Assembly: GCA_019787685.1 (NCBI GenBank)
Contig: JAHNUO010000008.1
Coordinates: 930,001 to 994,000 of the forward strand
Length of the DNA: 64,000 bases
DNA from: Chiua virens
Taxonomy: Eukaryota; Basidiomycota; Agaricomycetes; Boletales; Boletaceae
Reading direction: 5' to 3'
A program made the translations under genes and the position numbers. Of this stretch, positions 40,080 through 52,229 are shown piece after piece. Each line of letters begins with the position of its first letter. Position 1 is the stretch's first letter. Under the pieces are notes generated by a model. The model saw only the letters and a program-made list of their open reading frames with translations. It did not search any database and was not told the origin of the DNA.

Positions 40080-41512
40080 CTTACGGGGGTTATAGTAGGA
40101 GGTGAGAGCTTGAAACGCATCACACAGTAGAGTTGTTTGTTTCAGAGGCCATTGCCAAACAAACACTTAATGGGCATCCGGGTAACACCGTGACAGTCAC
40201 TCCGGCACTTCGCAGTTTTGGTCAGTTCCATCTCTGCACAACGTTGACCACATGCTTTACGAATATCATTGCCGAAGCGCGGCGCTGGATTTTTCAAAAA
40301 TTTGAAACAGGACCCAACGTAGCGACTCCGAGGATCGAATGTGATCAGCGATACGGAAGCCTGAGGTAAGACGACATACGATGGCGCCTTATACTTACGA
40401 GGTGGTACATCGATGCGGTCGTACACTGCCGAGACTCGCACCAAAAAGTAAGCTTTATGGCTTTGATCATCGAGGTTCTTATTATTGTAGAGTATATATG
40501 AATGGGTTAGAGAACATCCGGCCGGGTCGGCTCATCTTTTGTCCCGCGGTTTATAGTGAACGGAATCAGAATCATGTGCTAACGGGCGCAACCCCCAGTA
40601 GGCACAAGACCATCCGTTGTCCCTGTCAGATTGCATGGCTGTGGGGTTATTCGGTTGCAGATTGCTATGTTTACGGATTAGATCAGGGCGATGAGGTTGC
40701 GTGCGGGTGGCGGCGAGTCGGATGTCTCAGGCTCCGGACATGGTCATGCTGTACCGTGCTTGACAAGATAAGATAGTAGTGAGAAGAAGAACACATCTAT
40801 TCATTCAATTTTAAATGGTATGGGAAACATGACGTACTTCGGGTGAGGAAAAGCCGGCTGGACCGTGACATCGGGACAAACTAGGTTAGTCTTGTGGATA
40901 TACCCCGTAGCTCTCAAACCAGACCGACGTCATAAAGGGGGATAATGTATTGCGGCGAATATAGATGGAGTATTCTGCTCCCCAAAAGATCGGGCGATGA
41001 TCGATAATTGTGTTGCCTCCTCGCAAGCATGTAATTCACGTAACCGACTGCCTACTTTGGGGAAACACCGAATGATAGGCAGGACTATTCCCGGAAAGGG
41101 AAAGATAGGCACCCGAACAACGCACCCTATAAATCCAGGCAGCTCGTCCTTGTCTGCCCGACGGGATTCCCGACCACATCTCATCTACATCCCCATCAAA
41201 GTAGCACACAGCTCAACGCCAATTTCTTCTCTTCTCGCTGTGTATGCTCTTCCTACTTGATTCAGCCTACGACGTGCAAACCTGTTGGCGGCAGACTGAA
41301 TAGAGGCGCCCATTGCAACACAACGTCGATTACCTGGCCGTGTAGGTGCACCCGCTCAGCATATTTTTTATTATTCTAACCCCCATTCTCTGGTGTTGTA
41401 GACCATTTTTCAGTCCCCGTGTCAATTCGGATCCCCCCATATCACTGCTCACTCAGATACACATTCCTTTCTACTTTCCCTCGCCTTCCCATTTCCATCC
41501 CTCTAGTTAACG
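40080..41512. other. 1.4-kb intergenic region, no recognised gene
   Basis: Divergent space between EMC5 and the TRAPPC12-like gene. The longest ORF is 131 codons (40381-40776, +), Cys/Arg-rich and without a known motif; a 100-codon minus ORF overlaps it at 40142-40444. Neither shows intron-exon structure like nearby genes. The right 150 bp are pyrimidine-rich, as expected of a promoter. Confidence 0.4.
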
Positions 41513-44500
41513 ATGCACGTCAAAGAGCAAGTTAAAGAATTTGTCCACGACGTCAAACGCAAGTTCTCCAAAAAGCACATGCGGGATTCCACTTGTCCCA
41601 CCTGTGCTGGCCGCCATGATCACGACAGCGTCTCGTCCTACTCGAGTGCTGATACTATTCGCACGATGGAAGATTCCTCTTCCTCATCCGTGGTTTCCTC
41701 ACGTCCGGGTACCCCTGAGCGAGGTCGATTCAGCTCATTTCTCCATCCCCGCATCGCCCCAAAGAAGCACAACTACAGTGTACTTTACAAGGTCAGGAGA
41801 CAAGACGGCAAACGCCATAGACTCTTCTCCGCGCCTGCTATCCCGTCATCACGCGCAGATGCCTCTTATATAGCCAGCCACAGACATGCAGCAACAGAAC
41901 CTTCTTCCACGCCAAAGGGGTCGATGTGGAAGGCCAGGGCAATCCAAGACGTGCCTGATGCGACATCCACATCTTCGTCGGTAGTCCGTCACTACCCCAA
42001 TGTCATCGATATTAGTGCGCCAGCTGTGGAAGAGAGCACCCGTTCCTTCCACGATTCCTCATGCCAGACACCGCCACATTTTGACACAGAGTTACTGTCG
42101 GAAACTTCCGGGGCTCTTGTCAACTCGACTCCCCAATCTAGCAAGTCTGTTTCAGATCCCGATTGGCGCTTGGATAACGTCGTTTTGGGCTCCGATGAGA
42201 ACTCCGTTCCCCCCCTTTCCTCTCCACCATCACTTGATCGGATGGCTCATCTCCCAGTCGTACCCGATACCCCTCGACATGAAGAGATTACCCTCACTCA
42301 CTCACCACGACCCGCGAATCTCAACAATCCGACCGTAGCATCGTCTCCTGTGGTTTCTCAAGCATTGCCTGCTGTATCACCAGCATCCGCACCTGCAAGT
42401 CCAGCATCCGTCTATATACCTCGTTTGACTGCACCGAGCATGTTCCTGCCGATTCCGAATGTACGCCTCGTTTCCCCGCCTTCATATTCTTTGGTCTGGT
42501 GGTTGGCATCAAAGTGGTCTGCGGGAACTCGCTTCTCGTTGTCTGTCTCTTTACCCGACTTTGGCGATAGATCACCGTTACACTTGCAGTCCGCCATGGT
42601 CTTACCTCTGTATTCAAACTTCATCCTTTCGCCGACCCCCAGTCCGAAGCGATGACAGCAGACCTGTTGGTGCCACCACACGATCCTCCTTTTCATTGTA
42701 TCTCCGTCTTCCTTTCGGTTTCGAGCTATGAGCTAATCTTCACTCTTCTAGACGGATCCTCTCAGTGCCTTGTTAACAAAGTACGTCCCTGCTGAACAAA
42801 GACCGAGGAGAGACGTCGCTGGGGAGTATGTGGGTAGAGATATTCATGAGATGGCTGTGAGTTACTTGCGCCAAGGTTTTTCCGTTTTTGTGAACCGTCC
42901 CATTTCAATGTTCACTTCCATCTCCCGCATGATCTCGCATTATCTTCATGTGTCGCATACACATGCACATTATAGTTCTGTTTCTCGTATCTGCACGCGT
43001 TCTTTTCTTATTTTACTTTCTGTTTCTCTTCTATTGTCTGTACGAGTACCGACCTCCCACTTTGTGAGAGGCTGGCAATCTTTTTCAGTGTTGTATCCCA
43101 TGAGTGTATCGCGGTACTATTGAATCTGAAGAGGCACATCCATGCACCCATTAACATACCAATTTGTGGGGGATTGAGTGATGCCTTTCTAACGACTAGT
43201 TTCGGTAGATGTCGAATTCATGGCGTGCCTTGGCAAGAATGGCACGCGATAGGATCGTAGCAAGCGATCCTGAGGACTTGGCGAGGATCCTGGACGTGAG
43301 TATTACCACTTGAGCTTGAGTTGGAGGTGCGTAGCTTATCTTTGCGAGATGCTCAGCTCTGGTCCCTTCGCCTCTCCTCCCTTGCTCGTCTCCGTCTAAC
43401 AAACCAAGCCTCTGCGGAATGCACTAATTTGTTCGCAGTCCTCAACGCAGTGATCACTCCCTCCGTACCTGGGTCATTCCCAGGTTCAGCCATGCCTCCA
43501 TCCGTGTCCGTCACACCTTCTTCCCCTTCCCCTTCCCCATCGGTACCCTTGTCTCCCTCGGGTCTCGGCGGTCTCGCCCAACTCCCCGGGACACCCTCCA
43601 AGCCATCCGCGCTCCAAGCAGGCACGAACCCCACGACGGCCAAGGTCCCCCAACTGAGTCACCCGACGCCCGACCTTGTGCATCCGTTCGAGCTGACGGT
43701 CTTCCACGCTCGTGTGCATTATTGGTCGGGGGATCCGCTGGGATATGTCGATACGCTGAGTCGGATTTTGGGGCAGTGTAAACAGATGGCGAGGGAGGAG
43801 GCGCGGGTTGTTACGCAGCGGAGGAAACTTGGGAGGGTGATGCGACCGAGGGAGGGAGACGATGTGGAGGAGGCGAACGAAGGGGACGATGAAGCCAAGG
43901 AGGACGCCAAAGACAGCACGGACGCGGTAGTAGAGCAATACGTACTGAAGGCAAGTCAATCGGACGAAGAAGACGACAGCACGAACACGGAAGCCCAAGA
44001 CGAGGCAGAGGAGCAAGACGACATCCTTGTCGCTGCCGAGGCCAATCTGTCCATGTGGCTCGAACGCGTCGCGCGGGTCTGCCTCATTCTCGCGAGCCAG
44101 ATGATCGAGATGAATGTAGGCATCCTATCTTACCTCTTCTAGAAGACGACTCATGTTTTGTTGCTGGGACATAGGACTACCAAGCAGCGATCAACTTGCT
44201 CGCCCCGCTGTGCACGCAGCGTACTGCGCCTACCTTGCAGCCCACACCGTCCCCGGAGCTTCACGCTGCCCTCGCACGCATCTACATTCTCTCGGGGAAC
44301 CTTGCAAAAGCGGAGGAACATTTCTCGATCGCCGCATCAGCCGCAGCGAACGCCGAATCCGATGCCTTTATGATGAACGCCGCGTTGATGGCCACTGCCT
44401 CTGGTGATTGGCCGCGTGCCGAAGAGGCACTGACGGACTTGGTGGCCAAACAGCCGGAAAATTTCACGGTGGGTATCGTCTGTTCAGACTCGGGTCGTTC

Positions 44501-44883
44501 ACCCATATGTATGTGCAGGCGATGAACAATCTCGCCGTCACGCTCTTGTGTCAGGGAAGAATCAAAAAGGTACGTCGCGTGAATCGATCCTGTCTGTCGA
44601 ACCCTGACCACCAGGCGGTACGGCTATAGGGCATCGATCTTCTCGAAACAGCGCTCAAGACGTCGCCGTCCTCCGTCGTCGTCGCGGAGCCGTTCTTGTT
44701 CAATTTGTGTACGTCTTTGTTTCTTCTTTCTACTCGTTGGGGATGCTGATTTGCCTGAAGCGACCATGTACGAGCTTCGCTCGACGGCTGCCATCGATAA
44801 GAAGCGCGAGCTCCTGATCGAAGTCGCCAAGTGGAGCGGCGACGGCTTGAAAACGTCTTGCTTGAAGATGCCGTCGAGTTAGA
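41513..44883 (+). CDS. TRAPPC12-like TPR protein
   Basis: Homologue of trafficking protein particle complex subunit 12, acting in ER-Golgi transport. Residues 1-315 are Ser/Pro-rich (MHVKEQVKEFVHDVKRKF...FLPIPN). A 291-nt intron (42461-42751) leads to TDPLSALLTKYVPAEQRP, YVGRDIHEMA, and a 352-nt intron (42857-43208) to MSNSWRALARMARDRIVASD. LWSLRLSSLARLRLTNQASA, ECTNLFAVLNAV, VFHARVHYWSGDPLGYVDTL and ARVCLILASQMIEMN follow. TPR-like repeats are DYQAAINLLAPLCTQR, ALARIYILSGNLAKAEEHF, GDWPRAEEALTDLVAKQPEN, AMNNLAVTLLCQGRIKK and GIDLLETALKTSP; the last exon begins TMYELRS. If the first long intron is retained, a 380-residue form ending at 42655 results. The start is inferred from frame continuity. 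Confidence 0.83.
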
Positions 44884-45444
44884 CGTGCGATGTGATGTGT
44901 TTGCCAATGTACTCTGGTCTATTCACTCTGGGTCTTTGTTACGTGGCATATTCCGTGAAACGAAATGAGTGGCATGTCGTTCATGAACACGTTGGTTATT
45001 GTAAGAGCATTCTGCAAGGTATGTAAATTTCCCATAGCTAGCGCGACACAAAACAACAGGGCGACGATCGACATGATATACGGTAAACACAAGAACCATC
45101 GTGATATAGTCGGGGAAAGAAAAAGTTTGAACAATCGTGATAGTGCAATTTGCGGTCGAGTAGGAAGATAGACGTAAAGTACTGGAAGACTCGGAAGTTA
45201 AGGGAAAAGGAGCTATGGCTAAACAAGGCGACGTTAAAGTTATTGAATTGGATCAAGAAGACAGGAAATATGCATGGTGGCTTGGATACATATGCGAATG
45301 GTATCGTTGTCGTTTGGGTGCTTTCTAGTTCGTGCAAGAATTGTTCATTTCTTTCCAAAGGGGAACACGGATGCCGCCTCAGGATGAGGACGAGCGGGTA
45401 ACTGTTCTCGGGGCCAGGCGGAACGGATTTCCTCACATGAGACT
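44884..45444. terminator. Convergent 3' region of TRAPPC12-like and GAR genes
   Basis: About 560 bp between facing stops. Small ORFs (up to 83 codons) lack any feature. No poly(A) signal stands out. Confidence 0.35.
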
Positions 45445-48413
45445 TCACATGCCTGCTTGTCGGTTCAGCATGTATAGCTGAAGATCTTGCCAACCTACAT
45501 CATACAATCCATCGTGAACAGGAAACAAATGAGAATGAAAATCATCACCCACCTCCTCCCACACGACACATGACTTTCTTGGTCATCGTGTTGTCTCCGC
45601 CAGTGCGTCCAGATCTCGTCAACGTCGTCAATCGACAGGTAACAACCTTTCTCGAGAGCGAACTCGAAAAGGCATATGACGCCCTGATTTCTTCGCCCTC
45701 CTTTGGGGTCATCTTCAGGGGTGGGTCGACGCGTTCGATAAAGAGACCATGAGGGATTGCATTCACGACGGCCGCAAATTCGGTGTCAAGTGGATCCTTT
45801 GGATTCCCTTGCACGTAGATATTCGTGGGACCATCCACAGACGGGGTGAACGCACCCGCACGTGATACTGCTCTCGATGGCGTGCGTGTCGTCGAAGCGT
45901 CTCGGTAACTCGAGGGTGGTGCCCTGACGCCTGCAATGGAGGCTCGCGCTGTAGGACGCACACCGAGTCCCGTGTACACCGGAACTAGCTGTGCCCGCGC
46001 TTTGAGTGTCGCTTCAGGGGTTTGTGCTCGGGATGCCAACCCCCTACCCATCTCTGTCAGCGGACTTTCAGGTCGATAAAACGACATCGTGGACGAAGGT
46101 CTCGACTCGGAGGATACATGGACGCTGGGGAGGGGTATCATGGATCGACTCGGGGGTCTCGGAGGGGGGATACGAATACCGCCCGGTGTGCGTGCACGTA
46201 TGTCACTGGAAGTCCCGGGTGATGAGGTGGAATGAGTAAGCGTCGGGGAAAACGCGCGCTGCATGAGCGACGTGGGGTTACCCTCATTTCCATTACTGTC
46301 TCCATCCGCATGCTTTGCAGACGCAGACCGCCAGATTAGCGCTGGGCGGGGATCCCGCTTGGGGTTCGTGGTCTTGGACGGGGTGTCGTACCTAGGTTCG
46401 GTGTATGGGCACGCGAAGGGGGTCTTGTACCAGGTACGAGTAAAGAAAATGGAGGAATCGATGGATTGGATGATGGGGCGGTTGATATAGATGAAGTTAC
46501 AGGAGACCATGGTCTCGAAGAGGCATTGGAACTCCGGGAAAGGCTACGCTGAGGAGTGAAAGGAACTAATGGGGCGTGGTCTGGGGTGAGGACCGATTCG
46601 CAGTGGGTCGTCTGGGGGTGACCGGCCTGATGGTCGCCATACCCTCATCCTCGACCCTCGTTGAAGGATTCCAAGGTTGTTTGGTGACCTTGGTCTTTAT
46701 CGTGACATTGTTTGACTCTGGTGTTCGCTTCGCCGAAGGGGAGGACGTAGGCGTCAGACTCTGAGTATGCTTGTGTCCCTTGCCCATCGGTAGCGACCCT
46801 CGGTTGCCGTTGAACGTAAAAAGCGAAGAACGTTGTTTCCGAATGGTCTTAGCCTTGATCGGCTCTGAAGAAGAGAGATGCGAAGTAGATGATTCTCTCG
46901 ACACCGGCAGCGGAACATATGGTGTGACGGGCGATTTGACAGTTCCAACAAACTTTTTAGCAAACTTCCTCAAAGGCGACATCGACCTTGATAATGTGCT
47001 TGCACGGCCTGGTGTACTTTTCCCGTTCGCACTTGGAGGGGTCGCAAGGAAACCACTAGCAGTATGGCCAGACTTGGTGGAGTCGGTCTCGCTCGGTGTT
47101 TGGTCCACCCGAGTCAGGATCTCTCGTACTTTTCCCATTTCCTTCTCTGTACGTTCTATTCGTTCTTGAAGAACTCGCCACCGTTTCGCCGCTTCTGCAT
47201 GCCGCCGTAACGCCTCGCCATTCTTTGTAACTCGGTTCTTCACACCATTGTCCATGATTGCCAGGACCTTGGTAGTGGCGGGCATGTAGTGTCTTCGACG
47301 ATCGTCAGTTTCGTCAATGAGAGAATGAGAGATGAACATACGCCTTCTTGGCTAGGAAGGACCCAAGCAGGCTGTTAAACACATCCAAGCTAACGGGATT
47401 CTTCTCTGAGCGAACAGAGCTAGCGAACGACACGCGGGACGTGTTCTCATCATGCCTCTTGTGTACTTGCCATATGAAATCCTGTATAGAATGAGCGTGG
47501 CCCTGATAGTGAGATAAACTCGCCAGCTCACCTGACACCGGTTCACAGCCTTCTCCAAACTGGTCATCATCCCATCTGCCTGTTCGGTGACGGTGCGAAA
47601 TACTGTGATCCACTTGTCCTCCTTGAGCTCTTGTTGGAGCTCGTCGGTCTCTAGCTGTACAGCATCCCACTCCGCCTGTAGAGTGGCGTGTTTTCTGAGC
47701 AATACGGCACGTTCGGAAGAGTCATTGAATGACTTGTCCTCGGGGGGTTGGAACGGGGTTACGGATTCGTCGATATCTTTCATGCCTTGCTCAATCGTTT
47801 CCATGCGTTCATTCATGCTCATAATTGCATTATCAATCTCAGCAGTCGTCTTTGCATCCACACCCTCTGCCTGCGACTTGTGGCGCAATTCTTGTATCTC
47901 TATGCTGGACGTGAGTGCCTGCAAAGGTTCACACCGAAACAAGAGGACGAACCGAATATGCGGGTCTGGACATCGGAAATGGCGTAGGAAAGCTCGGTGA
48001 TGTGGGTCGAGACGGCCAATAAGCGAATATCCCTGAAAGAGAGGGCTTTCTTGAGCACCGACCACCAGACCATGTCGTTGAAAGAAAGTAATCGACACTC
48101 ACTCTTGACTCTTCCGTTTTCCCTTGCGCCTTGGAAGCAGAGCACGGCTCGCGGTGATCGTGATGTTCTCTGTATAATGAGACGCATGGCAGATCGTTTC
48201 ACGTAAGTTGCCAAAAGACGCAAGGTGCCTCGAGGCTGGAGTTGACAAATTGCAATGTGATCCGTGCTTACCTTCATCTTCCGCAGTCAAAGAAAGGCTA
48301 GATGATGATGACGCGGAGCTAAGCGTGCTTGTAGCCAAGGCAGGTGAGGGTTCGAGGGAGTGGTATTGCGAGAGAGGCGTCGAGCCCGTTGTCATGGGAG
48401 AGAGGAGAGCCAT
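45445..48413 (-). CDS. GAR (Gas2-related) domain cytoskeletal protein
   Basis: A likely microtubule-associated protein. The start is MALLSPMTTGSTPLSQYHSL (48413), with an in-frame ATG at 48467 also possible. Exons give NITITASRALLPRRKGKRKS, DMVWWSVLKKALSFRDIRLL, THITELSYAISDVQTRIF, then EIQELRHKSQAEGVDAKTTA and a coiled coil to TSLEKAVNRCQ. DVFNSLLGSFLAKKA and KNGEALRRHAEAAKRWRVLQ with further helices follow. A long Ser/Pro/Arg-rich region, with the basic patch SPLRKFAKKFVGTVKSPVTP, leads to the GAR domain VNAIPHGLFIERVDPP and KVMCRVGGGWQDLQLYMLNR at the extreme C-terminus. The spectrin-like N-terminal half recalls KAR9-type cortical proteins, but that link is only a suggestion. Confidence 0.8.
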
Positions 48414-48780
48414 AATGGCAATCGAGAAATGATGTCCGTGGGTGTCGGTGTCGTTCGGAAGAGACAAATGGGTCTAGTGAGGATCCGCCAAGTCTGCGTC
48501 AGAGGCACGCTTGTGGATCGAAAGGCAGTCAGAAACGAGACGAGACACGACGGATCCTCAGATTCGCTTGGTCGAACGATGAGCCAGCTGTGTCGAACGG
48601 CGAGGAGACCAGCGGGTCAACAAGGCGGGTATCGTGGTGGTCGTATCGAACAGCGAGCGAGGTGGTGACGGTACGACCACACTTGACCCACCCGATAACG
48701 GCAAGTCAATAAAAATTACAATAGCAACGATTCCAGATATCAAATGTACCTTGCAAGTAATTTATTCTACACTAACACTA
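48414..48780. other. GAR-gene 5' flank / CLR2 3' flank, no gene
   Basis: 367 bp in tandem arrangement: promoter of the GAR gene and downstream flank of CLR2. No ORF of interest. A short A/T-rich stretch (ATAAAAATTACAATAG) at 48710-48725 may serve CLR2 3' end formation. Confidence 0.4.
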
Positions 48781-51445
48781 TTAGGAATCGACAACCATTG
48801 CCTCCGGCTGAATTTCTCGTCGTACAAGCGGCCCCTGGCTTATGCTCATTCCCACCATAATATCCGTATCCACCGCCATTGACGACGGCAGTGGTTGTGG
48901 GGGAAGGTACCCCGATTCCATTATCTGCTTCTCTTTTATCTCCTTGGCTCGCGAATGCCAGTGCTCCTCTAACCCTTGGCGAGCGTCTTTATCCGCCTCG
49001 CGGATCATGAAAGCTCGGTTTGCTCGCCAGCGAACGGGGTCCATCGTGTTGTAATAACCAGGAGCGAGTCCCTCCAACGCCCATAGTTGACTCGTTTCAA
49101 TCATCCGTCCAGCCTCTATATCCAGCGCCTTCTCAACATCCCTATCAAGCAGGGGATGCTGAAGAAGTCGAGGATAGTAGCGTCCAGCAATCAGATTCAG
49201 CGACAGTACTGCTTCGTGTCCAGGGGCAAGGATCGGACGGAATTTGAAACCTTCAGGAGGGGGAGGGAGAGGGAATGGTGACGACAGAATCGGGTGTGAA
49301 AGTTGCTCGTTGGGTGAACGCTCCTTGGACTTCGAATTCATGGATGAGTCCACGGCAGCTGCATTTCCTTCTGCAGGAGTTGCTGGGGAATTGGATCTCT
49401 GTCTGCTTTCCCCATCTCCGAGCGTGGCAGGCACCTCAGCAGCCTTGCCCTTGCCCTTGCCCTTGCCGCCATCATCGCCGCTGGCACCCCTATTGGGTTG
49501 TTCCTCTTCCCAGTCTTCATCTACCAGTTCGAAGAGCAGCCCTGAAACTCTACATTCCTTTCCTGCTGCTCCATCAGGTTTTGAGATGTCCGCAACGTAA
49601 AGCCCGTCAATGCGCATGAACACGCCACGACTTTCGGCTCCCACTACCGCTTCGCCATCGCCTTCCGTGACATTCAACATCTTCGTGTATTCCAACGCCT
49701 TGTGCGATGGACCCGCGGGAGGTAAGAATATTCTCTGTTCCTTTGGGAGCTATCTGCGACCGCGACAACTTGAGCCGTACAAGTTCGTCGGTCCAGATGC
49801 GCTCGGCACCCCACCACAATCCCTGATAGCGTGTTTGAGTGACTGGCTGGGTGAGCGCAAGGGGAGGTGGCGCAAAAATGAAACCAGACTGAGAAGCGAC
49901 ATTGTGAAGGGGTAAGTTACTGGGTCCAGCGCTAACGGAGGTCGCGAGGCTCGCGTTGAATGTCATACTAGCATTCATAACCGAATCGAGCGATGCTCCA
50001 GGTTGGACACCAGGCACGACACTGCGAGAGGTAGTTTGGAGGCGGAATCGAGAACTTGTATTCCCAATCGTCTGTCGGAGCCCAATAACCAGCTATATTA
50101 GCAGCGATTTGGACGGCGAGGGCATAAGCTGCCGCGGCGTTAACAAAAGTAGCTCCACCTGTGGGTCGGAAGGAATTGGTATCAATATTCAATTGCTCTA
50201 GGGGAACTCGATGGATCGCCTGGATGAGTTCGTCTGATGGTGCATGAGCTTGATAGGGAAGAACCTGATCGGCGGGGATATAGTAGGAAAAGGGGATTCC
50301 TAGCAATTTTATTTTGTATGAGAGGGTCTGAATGACAGTCCAGGGAATGTCGTTATTCCCAGTGTTTGACCCGTTGCCATTTTGTGCGGTGATTGCGCTT
50401 TCGTCAGCCTGGACTTCATTGGAGGGGCAGATTTGCACCATCAGCAGGGACTGAATATCTGATGGCTTCGGCTTTCATTCTGGCTTCTTCGACTATACCA
50501 GGCCAGAAAGAGATGGCATCCTTCTCGCCTGTGAGACCAGGTATCGGAGGGCTGAGAGCACACCATAGCAATTCTCCGTCCCTGTACCATTTTCTGAGCT
50601 TGACTCCGTCGGCATAAGCGGAGCGCAAATCGGCTGTTGCGCTCCCTGAGCATATTCTGCTTGGGACCCTGAGGTTGCTTCATTGGGCGGGGGACACGAC
50701 GGATTGCTGCATAAGGCTTTGCACGTTCACGAGCTGGGCGGGATGATGATGCAGACGCAGATTGAGTATTGACAGAGACTTTGGTAGTAGCCGCACGTGG
50801 TACAGTGGACAACGGGGTCGAGCGGCGGGAAGGAATGAGCCCCATGGAGGCGGTGATCTCGCGCTGTGGTTTCTTGTTGCAATACTTGCAATTGCAGTTT
50901 GAACGGACAAGACCCGGGTCTGTGAGTAGCCAGAGGGCATGAGGGATGAATTCTGGCACTGAACGGAATCGCTTGGCATGGCGGGAACCTGCATGGAACG
51001 GCTCTCGTGAAAGAAGTGTATGGAAGGAAGACGATGACACAAACCGATAAGATAGGCATCATGTCGTGGGGCACTTGCTGGCCCTTTATTATGATCAAAC
51101 ATCTGATAACCAGCCGGCCAGCCACGAAGGACATAGGTTGGACCAACTGTACGAATGAAAACATACGAGAAGCGCGTCAATAAGTAATTTATTCAAGGAT
51201 GAGATAGAAAACAAACCCGGCTTCTTGAGTTGGAGGGCGAGACTCGCACCGACTTCGCACCTCCACTTTATGGAGAGACTTTCATCGATGGGGACGGGTC
51301 GCATGTAGTTGACAAGGCCTTCGCTGTCGACGACGCGAGTGGTGTTGGTTGGCCACTGGGCGTCATCGCCATCAGAGACAGGGAAGTCTATGAAAGTGGG
51401 GTTTGGTGGGAGGACATGTCCTGTGGATATAATTCGCGTCGACAT
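48781..51445 (-). CDS. CLR2: Clr2-type cryptic loci regulator (transcriptional silencing)
   Basis: Homologue of fission-yeast Clr2, a SHREC-complex subunit in heterochromatic silencing. The start is MSTRIISTGHVLPPNPTFID. The N-terminal Clr2 domain is PTYVLRGWPAGYQMFDHNKG with PASAPRHDAYLIG, then RFRSVPEFIPHALWLLTD and a Cys cluster CNCKYC. A basic Ser-rich linker follows. The C-terminal Clr2 domain shows DLRSAYADGVKLRKWYRDGE, LLWCALSPPI, ISFWPGIVEEARMKAEAI, IKLLGIPFSYYIPADQVLP and later YQGLWWGAERIWTDELVRLK with GVFMRIDGLYVADI. One extra C at about 50632 breaks the frame between RERNS and DLRSAYADG; otherwise the exons join cleanly. The family call rests on the order of these motifs. Confidence 0.82.
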
Positions 51446-51703
51446 TGACCGTGACGATGAACAGCGCAAGACATATGTCACTGGCAGACGTGACGCTCAT
51501 GTAAGCAAATAACGTCATACAAGGCTTTTCTACTTACCGTGATTATCTACGTCTTGCATTCTTGTCCTTGTGGCATTGGCGTTAAACAACACGGCCAGAA
51601 CGACCTCGTCCCTTGCAGATCATCTACTTGTGTACCCCATACAGTCGATGTTTTGATAGGATTCGTACAAATACAATTCCACTCCTAAGCACCCCACTCT
51701 TGG
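51446..51703. promoter_or_regulatory. CLR2 5' flank / ATL1 3' flank
   Basis: 258 bp in tandem orientation. No gene seen. Confidence 0.35.
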
Positions 51704-52229
51704 CTATCCCTCTACAGGTTCTCCACGAAAACGGATCTCGTTCGCCTCGGGGAACCAGCCCCATTTCTCCATAGTCACTCTGCTCTCTCCGAGCAAACCA
51801 GTGTTCACATCAATCCCCTCCACTTCTAATAGGCGCTGCTGAGCACTAGGTCCATCTATTGAGACAATGCCTGACGTAGCAATGACCCGGTGCCATGCAA
51901 CTGGTGGATTCGTGTGCGCCATGAAGTTGACCGCTGGGGTAACCAGTCACGGTGACACAAAAGGACACAACGAAGGGCGACACTCGCCTTCTCGAACTTG
52001 ACGCGCTTGACCAGGGAAAGCGATGAGTTTGGCAATTTGTCCTGATCGAATGGTGCATTTACTTCGCGCAGAGCAGGGGTTACCACTTACCACACGTTAC
52101 GACCTTTCTAGGTGGGATGGCACTGACGATTTGATACACCTGAAGAAGTCAGACCAACACGTACAACATAAACCATGGGGAACTCACTGCAAGATTGAAA
52201 TCCTGGGTGTTGAGATGTTTGCTTGACAT
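51704..52229 (-). CDS. ATL1: Alkyltransferase-like protein ATL1
   Basis: Non-catalytic relative of O6-alkylguanine-DNA alkyltransferase that binds alkylated guanine and recruits nucleotide excision repair. Exons: MSSKHLNTQDFNLA, VYQIVSAIPPRKVVTCG, QIAKLIAFPGQARQVRE, then AVNFMAHTNPPVAWHRVIAT and SGIVSIDGPSAQQRLLEVEG with EKWGWFPEANEIRFRGEPVE. The methyl-acceptor Cys of the PCHR motif is replaced by Trp (VAWHRV), the hallmark of ATL proteins; the Tyr and Arg-finger regions are in their expected order. About 120 residues, normal for the family. The ARQVRE/AVNFM junction uses a GC donor. Confidence 0.88.
51934..51987 (-). other. ATL1: GC-AG intron in ATL1
   Basis: Minus-strand exon end GTTCGAGAAG, intron start GCGAGT, end CCCCAG. 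Joining gives ARQVREAVNFMAHTNPP, matching ATL/MGMT proteins. The two GT donors nearby (GTTCGA, GTCAAG) either break the frame or delete conserved residues. Length is 54 nt. Confidence 0.8.

Noticed and set aside
43486..44016. 176-codon minus ORF inside the TRAPPC12-like gene
   Set aside because: Shadow of the plus-strand exon, with no motif.
47880..47960. Suspected frame break in the GAR gene near QTRIF
   Set aside because: A 53-nt intron ending CATAG gives IFEIQELRHKSQ in frame.
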